A DNA stretch of 64,000 nt from UBA11855 sp964591705. Its GTDB lineage: Archaea > Thermoproteota > Bathyarchaeia > Bathyarchaeales > Bathycorpusculaceae. Below, piece by piece: positions 53,799 through 62,487 of the stretch. The notes beneath the pieces are model-generated. The model saw only the letters and a list, made by a program, of their open reading frames with translations, did not search any database and was not told the DNA's origin. Every line of letters begins with the position of its first letter. The stretch's first letter is position 1. The position numbers were made by a program, and so were the translations under genes. The stretch covers positions 10,933 to 74,932 of the forward strand of contig CAZQCX010000003.1 in the NCBI GenBank assembly GCA_964591705.1, read 5' to 3'.

Positions 53799-54269
53799 GT
53801 GACCTGTTTAGTGACCAAGAACTTCAGAGACAAGATAGCTCTATCAGGAATAACAATCCTAAGCGTCGGTTTAGCGCTGCTCATAGTAACCTTCGCTGTC
53901 GCTTATGGTTTTCTGTCAGAAGCGCTCCCTATACTCACATCTCAAGATCTTGTCGAAACTTTTGGAGAAACACTGGCACCGCTAATTGCCGCTTCAATCC
54001 GTGTCATGTACCTGGGCGTAATGGGTTGGATAGGCTCACTTGTCACAATTCGAGGCGTGACGATAATCGCGCACGCACCCAAGACTGAGACAGCTGAATC
54101 ACAGGAATCCAACCTGAAGAAATCAGTGTATCCATCTACGCCAACAAAGGAAAAGGCTACGCCAAAAGAAGAGAAGCAGCAAAAGGCAAAGCCAGATACA
54201 AAGTCAGCAAAACCCGAAATCATCGTCTTTCCTGCGGAAGAAATAGAAAGTGAAAGTCGCCAGATGTAG
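53799..54269 (+). CDS. Two-helix membrane protein with disordered charged tail
   Basis: 156 aa. Two hydrophobic helices (about residues 15-38 and 62-88, with a Leu/Ala-rich extracellular loop) and a Lys/Glu/Pro-rich tail (TPTKEKATPKEEKQQKAK) that is probably cytoplasmic and unstructured. GTG start. First of three adjacent membrane genes of unknown function. Confidence 0.6.
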   Translation: MTCLVTKNFRDKIALSGITILSVGLALLIVTFAVAYGFLSEALPILTSQDLVETFGETLAPLIAASIRVMYLGVMGWIGSLVTIRGVTIIAHAPKTETAESQESNLKKSVYPSTPTKEKATPKEEKQQKAKPDTKSAKPEIIVFPAEEIESESRQM

Positions 54270-54307
54270 TCCTGATAGGTCCCAAATTTGGTTCAGAAGG
54301 ATCAATA

Positions 54308-55096
54308 ATGAACGTTCCCATTCGAATTCTTAGCATAACTAATCTGGTTTTTTGGGCACTCCTTATCGCATTCATTGCATCAGCAGGCTACTCGATGAAA
54401 GACGTTAACCTCGATGTTGGCGAGCCTGTGTTTAATGCAGCTGCAAACGGTGAATTGACAGTGACTCTTCCACTAGTTGTTGACAACAAAGGCTACCACA
54501 GTCTGAAATCCTTAAATATTACTACCGCAGTCCATGGCGAAAAGGGAAATGAAGTAGCCAAGACTTCAACATTTGTGCCAATAATAGTCAAAGGTTACAA
54601 GGCAAGCATCCTGCACAATGTCACGCTCAACGTGAGGCAACTTGTTGAAGAAAACCCTCAACTGCTGCTTAATGACGGCTGGTTCGGCGCTAGAATCACT
54701 ACTGGATTCAACTTTGCTGAGATAATTCCAGTGCAGCTTTCAACCAACTTTGCTGTGCCATGGGGAGCACCATTCTCCAATCTAGCAGTAGGGCAGCCAC
54801 AACATGCTATCGTGAGTCCCTCTAGTTCGAGAGTCACAGTGACTGTGAGTTTTGAAAACCATGCCTCCTTCAACTTGACTGGGATTGTCCTGGCAAAGAA
54901 TTTTGATACACAAGGAGTATTGTTAGCCGAGAGTCAAATTCCTCTATTTGCCCAATCAGGATCTAATTTTGCAGGTGAACTGTGTTTCGTTATGCCTCTC
55001 GACAAGGCATCTTCTTTCTCAGAAAGTGGGCAAGTCAAAATTTTCTTCTCTACATCGCTTTTTGAATATGGTCCCGTGGTGACTAGGCATGGTTGA
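54308..55096 (+). CDS. Membrane-anchored extracellular beta-rich protein, unknown
   Basis: 262 aa. One N-terminal helix (LVFWALLIAFIASAG) acts as signal anchor, followed by two beta-rich modules of similar layout (LTVTLPLVVDNKGYHSLKSLNITT and VTVTVSFENHASFNLTGIVL), each with N-x-T sequons (NIT, NVT, NLT) suggestive of N-glycosylation. Overlaps the next gene by 8 nt. No recognised family. Confidence 0.65.
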   Translation: MNVPIRILSITNLVFWALLIAFIASAGYSMKDVNLDVGEPVFNAAANGELTVTLPLVVDNKGYHSLKSLNITTAVHGEKGNEVAKTSTFVPIIVKGYKASILHNVTLNVRQLVEENPQLLLNDGWFGARITTGFNFAEIIPVQLSTNFAVPWGAPFSNLAVGQPQHAIVSPSSSRVTVTVSFENHASFNLTGIVLAKNFDTQGVLLAESQIPLFAQSGSNFAGELCFVMPLDKASSFSESGQVKIFFSTSLFEYGPVVTRHG

Positions 55097-55541
55097 ACAA
55101 CAGAAAGCAAGCAGAAACAAAATCAAAGACTTCTCATACAGAATCTCAATAGCCACTCTAAAAGCCGTTCTCATTTTCCTATTGTACTTCGCCTTTTCAC
55201 TTTTTGTCATGCCGCTTGTGACTTTAGTTCCAGGGTTGGCTAAAACCGTTGACATGTTTGTTGTGGTCTGCGTGGTTTTTTTGGTCCTCGGAGAACTAAC
55301 AGCACATACAATATACAACTGTTTCTTCAACACGGGCAGGGCAGTTTTCGTCATTGCATTCCTGGTTTTTTCTATGAGCGATGGCATTTTCAGCACAAAC
55401 TTTGAAAACTTCAGCCTCACGGTTGATCTCAGACTATTCTACACAATTACTGCCATGTTTAGTCTGCTTGGACTGGGAAAAGCGGTTTTGCAGGCTATAA
55501 ACTTCATGAACGAGAGAGCCGAAAGTGGGATCAAGCCATAG
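55089..55541 (+). CDS. Four-helix membrane protein, unknown
   Basis: 150 aa with about four hydrophobic helices (LKAVLIFLLYFAFSLFVMPL, MFVVVCVVFLVLGELTAH, AVFVIAFLVFSMSDGIF and FYTITAMFSLLGLGKAVLQA) and charged ends. ATG start, overlapping the previous gene (ATGG inside its final codons), so the three genes 53799-55541 form one unit. Confidence 0.65.
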   Translation: MVEQQKASRNKIKDFSYRISIATLKAVLIFLLYFAFSLFVMPLVTLVPGLAKTVDMFVVVCVVFLVLGELTAHTIYNCFFNTGRAVFVIAFLVFSMSDGIFSTNFENFSLTVDLRLFYTITAMFSLLGLGKAVLQAINFMNERAESGIKP

Positions 55542-55661
55542 CACTGAAAAGTCAACTTGCTAACGTTACACTTTATTCTCTATGCCTATCATACCAGTTT
55601 TACGTGTAGATGATGTGAGACGCTCGTCCGTCATCAGGGGAGCCTTCTGAAAGCTTGTTAA

Positions 55662-56018
55662 GAAGGGGTTGGCAAGGCAAAAATAACCGCAGAGCTGTTG
55701 ACGTGGCCTAAGGAGCCTCTTGTGCTGTACCCGTACTGGAGCGTCAAGCTCGGCCTCGACAAGGTTTATCCAGCGTTTGTGGACGCCATACACGAGGGCA
55801 TCTGGGTTGACACTGGAGAAGTTTTCTTCTGCGAACCCATAGGCTGGGGCGGACCCGTACCAGCGGACGACTCAGACACTGAACCCATGCCAACCGTCGG
55901 CACAGATGAGGAAACCAGCATAACACAAACCCTATACGCCTACATGATCGCTATAGCAGCCGCAACCATAATTGCAGTTTTCATCGCGCTAGTTGCCATA
56001 AAGAAAAAGAGAGAATAA
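55662..56018 (+). pseudogene. C-terminal remnant of a surface protein
   Basis: In-frame stretch after a TAA reads KAKITAELLTWPKEPLVLYPYWSVKLGLDKVYP and ends with a transmembrane anchor (AYMIAIAAATIIAVFIALVAI) and KKKRE stop-transfer. It looks like the membrane-proximal tail of a large extracellular protein whose N-terminal part is absent upstream. A TTG at 55698 could start a 106-aa product, but no ribosome binding site is convincing. Confidence 0.45.
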
Positions 56019-56029
56019 AGGCTCAGAGA

Positions 56030-56200
56030 AGTTGGTCGGGCTGCCAGGATTTGGATCTGCGCCACTCCGGTTTCTGTTGTACGCCTGTCAGGCTGGATGA
56101 TACCCCCTTGGGGGGACTTCTACAGCGTCTCCGCCAGCTAAGCTTGCTAGCTGACTCGGAAGCTCTGCCAGGCTGTGCTACCGCCAGACAGGACCCTTAG
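56030..56200 (-). ncRNA. GC-rich structured stretch, candidate RNA or decayed tRNA
   Basis: Markedly GC-rich relative to neighbours. It contains CCCCC-TT-GGGGGG, the near-palindrome GCCTGTCAGGC, AGCTA...TAGCT, and direct repeats CTGCCAGG (56041, 56165) and CCGCCAG (56131, 56181). Minus-strand text has tRNA-like pieces (TAGCACAGCCTGGCAGAGC as a D-arm, a TCCAAAT loop before CCTGGC), but acceptor strands do not pair. No protein frame fits. The rest of 56019-56345 is featureless. Confidence 0.3.
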
Positions 56201-56345
56201 GATAAGACTAAAAGATATGTGTTTTGACCCTCATTCTCTTCTGTAAGTTAATTCTTGAGATAGAACATCTAGATAGAACATGCTCAGAAGATCTTGAAAA
56301 AAGGTAAATACATGTCTCACACAATACAGGGGACTAGATGCCTCC

Positions 56346-56618
56346 ATGAAGCTACTACTCGACGAGATGTACGCAGGTCTGAAGGAATATTTCGAAACTT
56401 TGGGCTATGAAGTTATGACCGCTCAGGAGGCGGGTTTGAAAGCTGCCAAAGACAAGGAAGTGGTGGAATACGCACGCAAACATGATTGCGTTCTAGTGAC
56501 TCAAGATCAAAAGCCTGCTGAACTGGCAGATCTCACGGGTACCAAGCACATTCTTGTCTCAAAGGCGATGATTGCAAAAATAGCGGATGCAGAGATAAAA
56601 GCAAAATACCTCAGATAA
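56346..56618 (+). CDS. DUF5615 PIN-like protein
   Basis: 90 aa. Starts LLLDEMYAGLKEYFETLGYEVMTAQEAGLKAAKDKEVVEYARKHDCVLVTQDQ, a PIN-like fold with acidic residues D5/E6, D36/E38-like and D52/D54 typical of the Mut7-C/DUF5615 group. Such proteins are often toxin-like RNases, but no antitoxin gene is adjacent. ATG start. Confidence 0.82.
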   Translation: MKLLLDEMYAGLKEYFETLGYEVMTAQEAGLKAAKDKEVVEYARKHDCVLVTQDQKPAELADLTGTKHILVSKAMIAKIADAEIKAKYLR

Positions 56619-56621
56619 GAT

Positions 56622-57695
56622 CTAAAGAAGGGTTTTCTGATTTTCCCTTGAAGCAAGACTTGAAACCTTCACACCTATGAGCCTCACTTTTCTCTCAGGC
56701 TTCAAACTTGTTTGAAGCAGTTCCCTAGCTGTCTTCTTCAGATCGCGCAACTGGTTAGTCATAAATGGCAGTGTCTTGGCGCGAGTATGAGTTTCAAAGT
56801 TCTCGTATCGAACCTTGATCGTGACGGTCTTGAAGAAGAGAGTCTGGTTGACAACTTCCTCTGTTACTGCTTCCGAAAGTTTTTCCAAAGCTACTAGCAC
56901 TCTATGAGCGTCTCCTTCATCTTCTTCGAAAGTTGTCTCGTGACTCACAGATTTTATCTTGGTCTTCTGTTCCACTTCGCTGTTGTCTACTCCACGCGCC
57001 ATCAGGTACATTTGTGCACCCATTGTACCAAACCTCTCTGTCAGCATATATGGATCGCATCGAGCCAAATCTCCGATTGTGCCAACTCCGAGGAGCTTAA
57101 GCTTTGCCTCCGTTTTCCCTCCGACCCAGAGGAGCTTGCGAACTGGAAGGGGAGCGAGGAACGTTTCAACCTGTTCTGACTTGACAACCGTTAAACCGTC
57201 AGGCTTCTCGATGTCGCTTGCTATCTTCGCCACAAGTTTGTTTGGTCCAATCCCAATGCTGCAGGTTAGATCTTGTTCTTCTTTGATCGCATGTTTAATG
57301 TGCAACGCAAGCGCTTCGGCTTCTGCGAAATTCTCCACGCGGGAAGTAACGTCCAGAAATGCCTCGTCGATTCCCCATTGCTCAAACTTGTCCGTATGCA
57401 AACGAGCGATAGCCATGATTTCATCAGAAACCCGCATGTATAGCTGGAAGTTGGGACGCAGGTAAATAGCTTCAGGGCACAACCGCCAGGCTCTGGAGAT
57501 AGGCAACCCTGACCTTATGCCCATTTTTCTTGCCTCATAGTTACTTGTGCTTACGACGCCTCGTCCTGCACCGGCCTTAGGATCGGCTCCAACGATAACG
57601 GGCTTTCCCTTATACTCTCGATGTTCTCGTTCTTCAATAGCAGTATAAAAGTGATCCATATCGAGATGGAGGATGATTCTTGGCTTCCTGCTCAT
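56622..57695 (-). CDS. dinB: DNA polymerase IV (Y-family, Dpo4 type)
   Basis: Translesion polymerase. DMDHFYTAIE at residues 11-20, YEARKMGIRSGLPISRA near 52, WGIDEAFLDV near 103 (catalytic DE), CSIGIGPNKLVAKIASD near 145, then HhH and little-finger domains. The protein ends ENQKTLL, so the expected PCNA-binding tail (Q-x-x-L followed by aromatic residues) stops short. ATG start. Confidence 0.96.
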   Translation of the reverse strand: MSRKPRIILHLDMDHFYTAIEEREHREYKGKPVIVGADPKAGAGRGVVSTSNYEARKMGIRSGLPISRAWRLCPEAIYLRPNFQLYMRVSDEIMAIARLHTDKFEQWGIDEAFLDVTSRVENFAEAEALALHIKHAIKEEQDLTCSIGIGPNKLVAKIASDIEKPDGLTVVKSEQVETFLAPLPVRKLLWVGGKTEAKLKLLGVGTIGDLARCDPYMLTERFGTMGAQMYLMARGVDNSEVEQKTKIKSVSHETTFEEDEGDAHRVLVALEKLSEAVTEEVVNQTLFFKTVTIKVRYENFETHTRAKTLPFMTNQLRDLKKTARELLQTSLKPERKVRLIGVKVSSLASRENQKTLL

Positions 57696-57841
57696 TCGCT
57701 TTCCTCATGAGTGCTTCAGTCTTTTCTCAATTTGAATTTATCGCGCAGAGCTAGTTTAGTTTGAATCTCGATCTATTCTTCACAATCCTTAATGCCAGCA
57801 TTACCGTTGATAGTTTGGGCTGAGCAAGGGAAACCAGCGCG

Positions 57842-58069
57842 ATGGGTCAACTATCAAAGGAAGAAGCAGGCCGAGTCATAGTTGAGTATCTTAAGAAACT
57901 CAAGGGCACAGAAAAGATTGAAGTGATAATCACCGAAATGAAGGATGATTGCTGGATAGTTAGTGGAACCACCCCAATCGAGTTTGGGAGCACCCAGTGG
58001 CCAGAACAGTTCACCGTTGTGGTGGACAAGAAAGGAAAAATCAAATCCTCGGATTTCAGGCTCCTATAA
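57842..58069 (+). CDS. Small hypothetical protein
   Basis: 75 aa, beta-rich, with IVEYLKKLKGTEKIEVIITEM, WIVSGTTPIE and FTVVVDKKGKIKSSDF; reminiscent of PepSY-like small domains but unassigned. ATG start preceded by a purine-rich GGGAAACC. Its stop overlaps the convergent HAD gene by 6 nt. Confidence 0.6.
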   Translation: MGQLSKEEAGRVIVEYLKKLKGTEKIEVIITEMKDDCWIVSGTTPIEFGSTQWPEQFTVVVDKKGKIKSSDFRLL

Positions 58070-58783
58070 ATCCGATTTCTGCCACCTGCAAGGTATCTGT
58101 TCCTGAGATTTGTTGATTTTTCTTATTAGTGCTGGCAATTCAAGTATCGATGTAAGGATGAAGTGCGCTCCACTGGCCTTCAGTTGCTCCACAGTCGATA
58201 TTCCTGTGGGCAATCCAACCGCTATCATCTTCAATTCAGATGCGCTTCTCATATCGATGATACTATCTCCAACAACGATGGCTTCGCTGGCTGCAACTCC
58301 AAGAATTTTCAATGCCGCTTCAATGTGCTCAGGATGAGGCTTCACGCGGGTTACCTGGTTGCGAGTTATCGTAACGTCGAAGAAGCGTGATATGCCAAAG
58401 CGCTCTAGGATGCAATTAACCGGATTTCTGCTGTTAATCGTGCACAACCCGATTTTTATGCCCATTTCACTGATTGCCAGAAGGGTTTCTTCAACGCCTG
58501 GCAGAAGGTTTGTCTTTGATGCCGCCTCAACCTCATGTTTCTCCGTAATGACCGACACTTGAAGCTTGGCTTCCTCGACTAACTCTGAAGGTTTCTCTGT
58601 GTTCGCAGCCCATTCCTCAGTTTTCATCATCATTTCGAACACGCTCTCGTTCAGTGATAGGAGGGATGCCGGGACACCTTTTTGAATAAGAAGCGCCTTC
58701 ACTTGGGATCTGACAATTTTGTAGTCGAGGTTGAAGCTGGAAAGGGTTCCATCGAGATCGAATATTACCGCCATTATGGGCAT
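58064..58783 (-). CDS. HAD-superfamily hydrolase (phosphoglycolate phosphatase-like)
   Basis: About 239 aa. Motif I FDLDGTLSSF, motif II in GLCTINSRN, Lys in RVKPHPEHIEAALKILG and motif IV VVGDSIIDMRSA; a helical cap lies between residues 15 and 90. Phosphatase of an unknown phospho-metabolite, often annotated phosphoglycolate phosphatase. The ATG at 58783 precedes the fold closely; frames upstream add no homology. Confidence 0.88.
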   Translation of the reverse strand: MPIMAVIFDLDGTLSSFNLDYKIVRSQVKALLIQKGVPASLLSLNESVFEMMMKTEEWAANTEKPSELVEEAKLQVSVITEKHEVEAASKTNLLPGVEETLLAISEMGIKIGLCTINSRNPVNCILERFGISRFFDVTITRNQVTRVKPHPEHIEAALKILGVAASEAIVVGDSIIDMRSASELKMIAVGLPTGISTVEQLKASGAHFILTSILELPALIRKINKSQEQIPCRWQKSDL

Positions 58784-58889
58784 AGAGTCAGATCCCTGTA
58801 TGCAGAAGATCAACGTACTGAGCTATTTAAGAGAACACCTTTAGATTTTCCGTCTAGAAGAAGGCACATATGCTCAGCTTAACCTGAAG

Positions 58890-59574
58890 TTGCGAGCTTC
58901 TGACTTCGCAAGTGCTTTTTTTGGATCCTATGCGACAACGAGAATGATCGCGGAAGGGATAGTACTCATTCCTCCAGGCACCATGTTTGAAGCTGAGAAA
59001 CGAGCTCAGACAGCACTACTTCAATCCCTTCCATGGCAAAGAAAACGCAACCATAAAGTTGGAGCAAGAAACACTTCTGCTGCCGGGGATAATTTCGAAA
59101 AATATCCCGGTTATTACCAGTGATTTGTATCCTAGAAACCAGTTAGCCCTCATGCTGTTCCCTAAAACCAACCGGTGTCGCCTAGGATTGGAAGTGCTTC
59201 TCAACAACAATGAAAAAAGACTTGACAAAGAATCCAGTACGAGCCAGATTCACCACCTAAGCAACAACATTCTATTGCTATGGTTCACTTTGGGTGGGAA
59301 CCTTTGTTGTCACGCAATCTCACTGCGCTAGGCTGGATAATGGCACAAAGCAATAGTTTACCATTGATATGTATGACCCTCGAACAGGTCGGCAAAGAAG
59401 AGCGCTGGCTGATCCTCGTTGAAACTGTTCACTCAATTGTCACGTATCCAAACCATAAGGGGTACGTACGCCTGATTTGACGGCGACGGAATTATCGAGT
59501 AGGCTGCACATGTCTCTCGGAGAAGCTTTGGTTATTCTTGACGAGTTGAAAGTTGAGCTGATACCCTCGGACTA
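58890..59574 (+). pseudogene. Decayed region with frame-shifted gene fragments
   Basis: Successive plus-strand frames carry protein-like text (GSYATTRMIAEGIVLIPPGTMFEAEKRAQ; NIPVITSDLYPRNQLALMLFPKTN; EERWLILVETVHS) and, after a one-base frame change near 59470, LTATELSSRLHMSLGEALVILDELKVE, which looks like the end of a winged-helix domain. No single frame spans them. I cannot name the family. No other feature is visible from 58814 to 59571. Confidence 0.35.
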
Positions 59575-60633
59575 GAGCACCTGAACGCTTGAAGCTTTGA
59601 AAGCAGCGTAGACCTCAGCGTTCAGATTAAGTCCCATTTGAACGAAAGACCTCTTTGTGATTTGGACGACAAGGGGGATACCTATGTCGACTTCCAGCTT
59701 GACCAAGGTCCCTAAATCTGAGATCTCTGCTATCTTGCCCTTGAACACGTTCCTTGCACTTGATTTAAGGGCAGTCTTGGACAGAATTATGTCTTTGGGG
59801 TTTATGAAGAATCTGACTTCTCCAAATTTTTGAGCTGTAACTTCCACCTCCACACCGTTTCCTACGTTGATAATTGTCGTGCCCTCTCCAGTCGTATATG
59901 CACTTCCTCTGAAGGTGTTCTCAACGGCAGCGAAAGTCACCAAGTTCGTAGAGAGTTTGCCAAAGACCTCGATTGGCTCGCCGACCTCAGTTGTTTTACC
60001 TTCACTGACTATGGCGATTCTATGAGGGAGAACTTTTGCCTGAAACATGTTATGCGTTGCAATGACGACCGTAGTTTTCAATTCTCGATTCACAGTGGCG
60101 ATGACCTCTTCGAGTATAGAGGTGTTCTTGGGATCCAAGTTTGCAGTTGGTTCGTCCAGCAGAAGAAGCTTGGGTTTCAGTGCCAATGCCCTTGCGATGG
60201 CGACTCGCTGCTGTTCGCCTCCTGAGAGTTTTCTTGCGGGTTTGTTCTCAAAGCCATCGAGTTTCACTAGTTCGAGAGCCTTTTTCACTTCGTAGTCACA
60301 CAGCTCTTTTGGGACCTTCCGTATCTTCAAGCCATAAGCAATATTGTTGTACACCGATGTGGTAAAGACCATGGTTTTCTGGAAGACAAGAGAGGTTAGC
60401 ATGCGTATTCTCTCCGTGTTTTTCGCGATGACTGCTTCTCCAAAGAGCTTCAGTTCGCCGCTTGTGGGGCATTCGATTAGCGCAAGGATTTTGAGGATAG
60501 TTGTTTTCCCAGAGCCGTTTGGCCCCAGCAAGCCAAGGATTTCTCCTTCGCGAATTTCCAAGCTCACGTTTTCCAGAACAGTTTTGTCTCCGTAAGTTTT
60601 GGTTATGTTATTCAGTTCAGCTGCTATCGTCAT
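59572..60633 (-). CDS. tupC: Tungstate/molybdate ABC transporter, ATP-binding protein
   Basis: 353 aa. Walker A GPNGSGKT near residue 37, Q-loop VFQKTMVFT, signature LSGGEQQRVAIARAL near 135, Walker B LLLLDEPTANLD and H-loop. The C-terminal part has a TOBE/Mop-like domain (VFKGKIAEISDLGTLVKLEVDIG), as in oxyanion importers. Its ATG overlaps the permease stop as ATGA. Confidence 0.9.
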   Translation of the reverse strand: MTIAAELNNITKTYGDKTVLENVSLEIREGEILGLLGPNGSGKTTILKILALIECPTSGELKLFGEAVIAKNTERIRMLTSLVFQKTMVFTTSVYNNIAYGLKIRKVPKELCDYEVKKALELVKLDGFENKPARKLSGGEQQRVAIARALALKPKLLLLDEPTANLDPKNTSILEEVIATVNRELKTTVVIATHNMFQAKVLPHRIAIVSEGKTTEVGEPIEVFGKLSTNLVTFAAVENTFRGSAYTTGEGTTIINVGNGVEVEVTAQKFGEVRFFINPKDIILSKTALKSSARNVFKGKIAEISDLGTLVKLEVDIGIPLVVQITKRSFVQMGLNLNAEVYAAFKASSVQVL

Positions 60634-61388
60634 TGAGTACCACAACCTCTAGGGTGAGGGGGCAATCCAACTAGGGTTTTCCGCCAAATCGTAAATAGCC
60701 ACCTAGCTTTTCTAGCCATTATCACCACTGCATTTATCAAGAAAACTATGACCATGAGTATTATTCCCAAGGCTATAGCCAAGTCAAGCTCCCCTCTTGC
60801 GGTGTAGCGCGAAATCGCCGTTGTGAGAACGTCGGTATACCCTGCGATGTTTCCGCCGACCAATAGCACAACTCCTAGTTCGGCTACTGCCCGGTTGAAG
60901 CTAGCTATGTTGCTAAGAAGGACGCCGTTTACAGCTTCTTTCAAGACCGCTACAGATGCTTGCGATTCGTTGGCGCCGAGGGTTTTAGCCAAGTTCATTA
61001 TCTCGGGATCAACAGCTTCTATTGCTGAAGTTGTTATGCTTACCAGTATTGGGGTTACAAGGACGGCCTCGCCCAAGATTATGGCGCCTGGTGTGTACAG
61101 CAACTCAAGCGGTCCCAGCGGCCCAGCTTTGGAGAATAGGAGATAGAGAACCAAACCAAGGACTACTGTGGGAACGCCTATCAGTGAACTGAAAAGTGCT
61201 TTGAAGAAAGTTTTCCCTCTGAAGTTCTTAAGACCTAGCAACATTGCTATCGGTGTTCCCCATAACGTAGCTAGGATGATTGCGATTCCAGAAAAAAGGA
61301 GAGAGCGATATACTATGCCATACAGCATTGGATCGCCAGTGACTATTAGCTGCAGTGCTTTTGCTATCCCACCGATAATGTCAACCAA
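60630..61388 (-). CDS. tupB: Tungstate/molybdate ABC transporter, permease
   Basis: 252 aa, five to six helices, with the cytoplasmic EAA-type loop LAKTLGANESQASVAVLKEAVNGV. This is the TupB/WtpB-type permease layout. TTG start with GAGG 9 nt upstream. Twelve bp separate it from the upstream tupA gene. Confidence 0.9.
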   Translation of the reverse strand: MVDIIGGIAKALQLIVTGDPMLYGIVYRSLLFSGIAIILATLWGTPIAMLLGLKNFRGKTFFKALFSSLIGVPTVVLGLVLYLLFSKAGPLGPLELLYTPGAIILGEAVLVTPILVSITTSAIEAVDPEIMNLAKTLGANESQASVAVLKEAVNGVLLSNIASFNRAVAELGVVLLVGGNIAGYTDVLTTAISRYTARGELDLAIALGIILMVIVFLINAVVIMARKARWLFTIWRKTLVGLPPHPRGCGTQ

Positions 61389-61400
61389 TACTTGTTTCCT

Positions 61401-62423
61401 CTAAGTATATAGTTCTGGGTACCCATTCCTATATTGTGCTGGACATTCTGTTCCGCTGAAGTACGCGGCATTTTTGATCCATTGGACCATGGGTTGGGGA
61501 GCGTTGTCCTTTAGAGGTTGAACGGCACCGTGGAACAAGCTTTGTCCATAGTCTGCCTTGCCAAAGTTTTCTATGAATTCCTGCGTTTCGGGTGAGGTTA
61601 GATATTTTATGAATTCCATTGCATCCGCGTAGTTTATGCTTTTATGGTAGGTTTGGTTGGCAGTAACTGATGCTGGAATGACTGCCATTGCGCTGTAAAC
61701 ATTAAGCAGTGATTCCTCAGTAGTCACGAGTGCGACTGATGATATCGTGCCTTCTTTAGAGAATTTTAGATAAGTGCCCAAGTCCGATAGAGTGTAAGCG
61801 TCTTTCTGGTCTGCTACATTCAAAGTGTCACCCATGCCTGATCCAACACTTGCGTACCATGGTTCAGCGGATATGACAGTATAGTTGTAACCTGCTGCTT
61901 TCCAGAGGTTTTGCTCTTTAGTATGTGTACCGGAGTTGTCTCCTCTTGAGACCCAAATCTTGGTTGTGCCTGACTGATCTGGCATGTTCCGTCCATAAGA
62001 CAATATCTTCAATAAGGCTTCACGTGTCGTTTTTCCTCTGATCTGTGCCGGATCGTCTGCCGGTCCCACGATGTTGAAGAAATTGTAGGCAATTATTTTC
62101 CTGTTCACTCCCCAACCCTGTTCCAGAAAGGCTTTTTCCTGCGATGGGGCGTGAACGAGGCAGAGGTCGGCGTCGCCGTTCTTTGCGTGTTGAATAGCTA
62201 TGCCGGTTCCAGCGGATATGATGTGGATATCGACGGGGTGGTTTGCTTCATACCTCTTTTCTATTTCATCAAGTAGACCAGTGTCGAAGAGGCTGGTGGT
62301 TGTAGAGATTATGAGACGTCGTTTGGCGAAGTAATTGAGGTATGTGAACGTGCCTGCGACTACAACTATCGTGGCTAGCGCGGCAACTGTGAGGAGTTTT
62401 TGCCATGTTTGTATTTTGTTCAC
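61401..62423 (-). CDS. tupA: Tungstate-binding periplasmic-type protein
   Basis: 340 aa. N-terminal membrane anchor (LLTVAALATIVVVAGTFTYLNYF), then ISTTTSLFDTGLLDEI, DLCLVHAPSQEKAFLEQGWGV, RGDNSGTHTKEQNLWKAAG and YTLSDLGTYL: the TupA consensus for oxyanion binding. No lipobox Cys, so it is probably anchored by the helix. The frame is open far upstream, but the GTG at 62423 begins 35 nt after a palindromic TATA box. Confidence 0.92.
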   Translation of the reverse strand: MNKIQTWQKLLTVAALATIVVVAGTFTYLNYFAKRRLIISTTTSLFDTGLLDEIEKRYEANHPVDIHIISAGTGIAIQHAKNGDADLCLVHAPSQEKAFLEQGWGVNRKIIAYNFFNIVGPADDPAQIRGKTTREALLKILSYGRNMPDQSGTTKIWVSRGDNSGTHTKEQNLWKAAGYNYTVISAEPWYASVGSGMGDTLNVADQKDAYTLSDLGTYLKFSKEGTISSVALVTTEESLLNVYSAMAVIPASVTANQTYHKSINYADAMEFIKYLTSPETQEFIENFGKADYGQSLFHGAVQPLKDNAPQPMVQWIKNAAYFSGTECPAQYRNGYPELYT

Positions 62424-62453
62424 CGTTATGCGTTTGCATTCATATCGGATAAA

Positions 62454-62463
62454 GTTTATAAAC
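62454..62463. promoter_or_regulatory. Palindromic TATA box shared by tupA and modE-like gene
   Basis: GTTTATAAAC is a perfect 10-bp palindrome lying 30 nt before the ATG (62488) on the plus strand and about 35 nt before the GTG (62423) on the minus strand. TBP could bind in either direction, so one site may drive both divergent genes. Confidence 0.6.
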
Positions 62464-62487
62464 ATTGCGCAGCCCACTCTAGCCAAG

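Noticed and set aside
56030..56200. RNase P RNA-like strings (GAAGTCCCCC and ACAGAAACCGG) on the minus strand
   Set aside because: The conserved P4 pairing and region order of RNase P RNA could not be built; kept only as an unclassified structured stretch.
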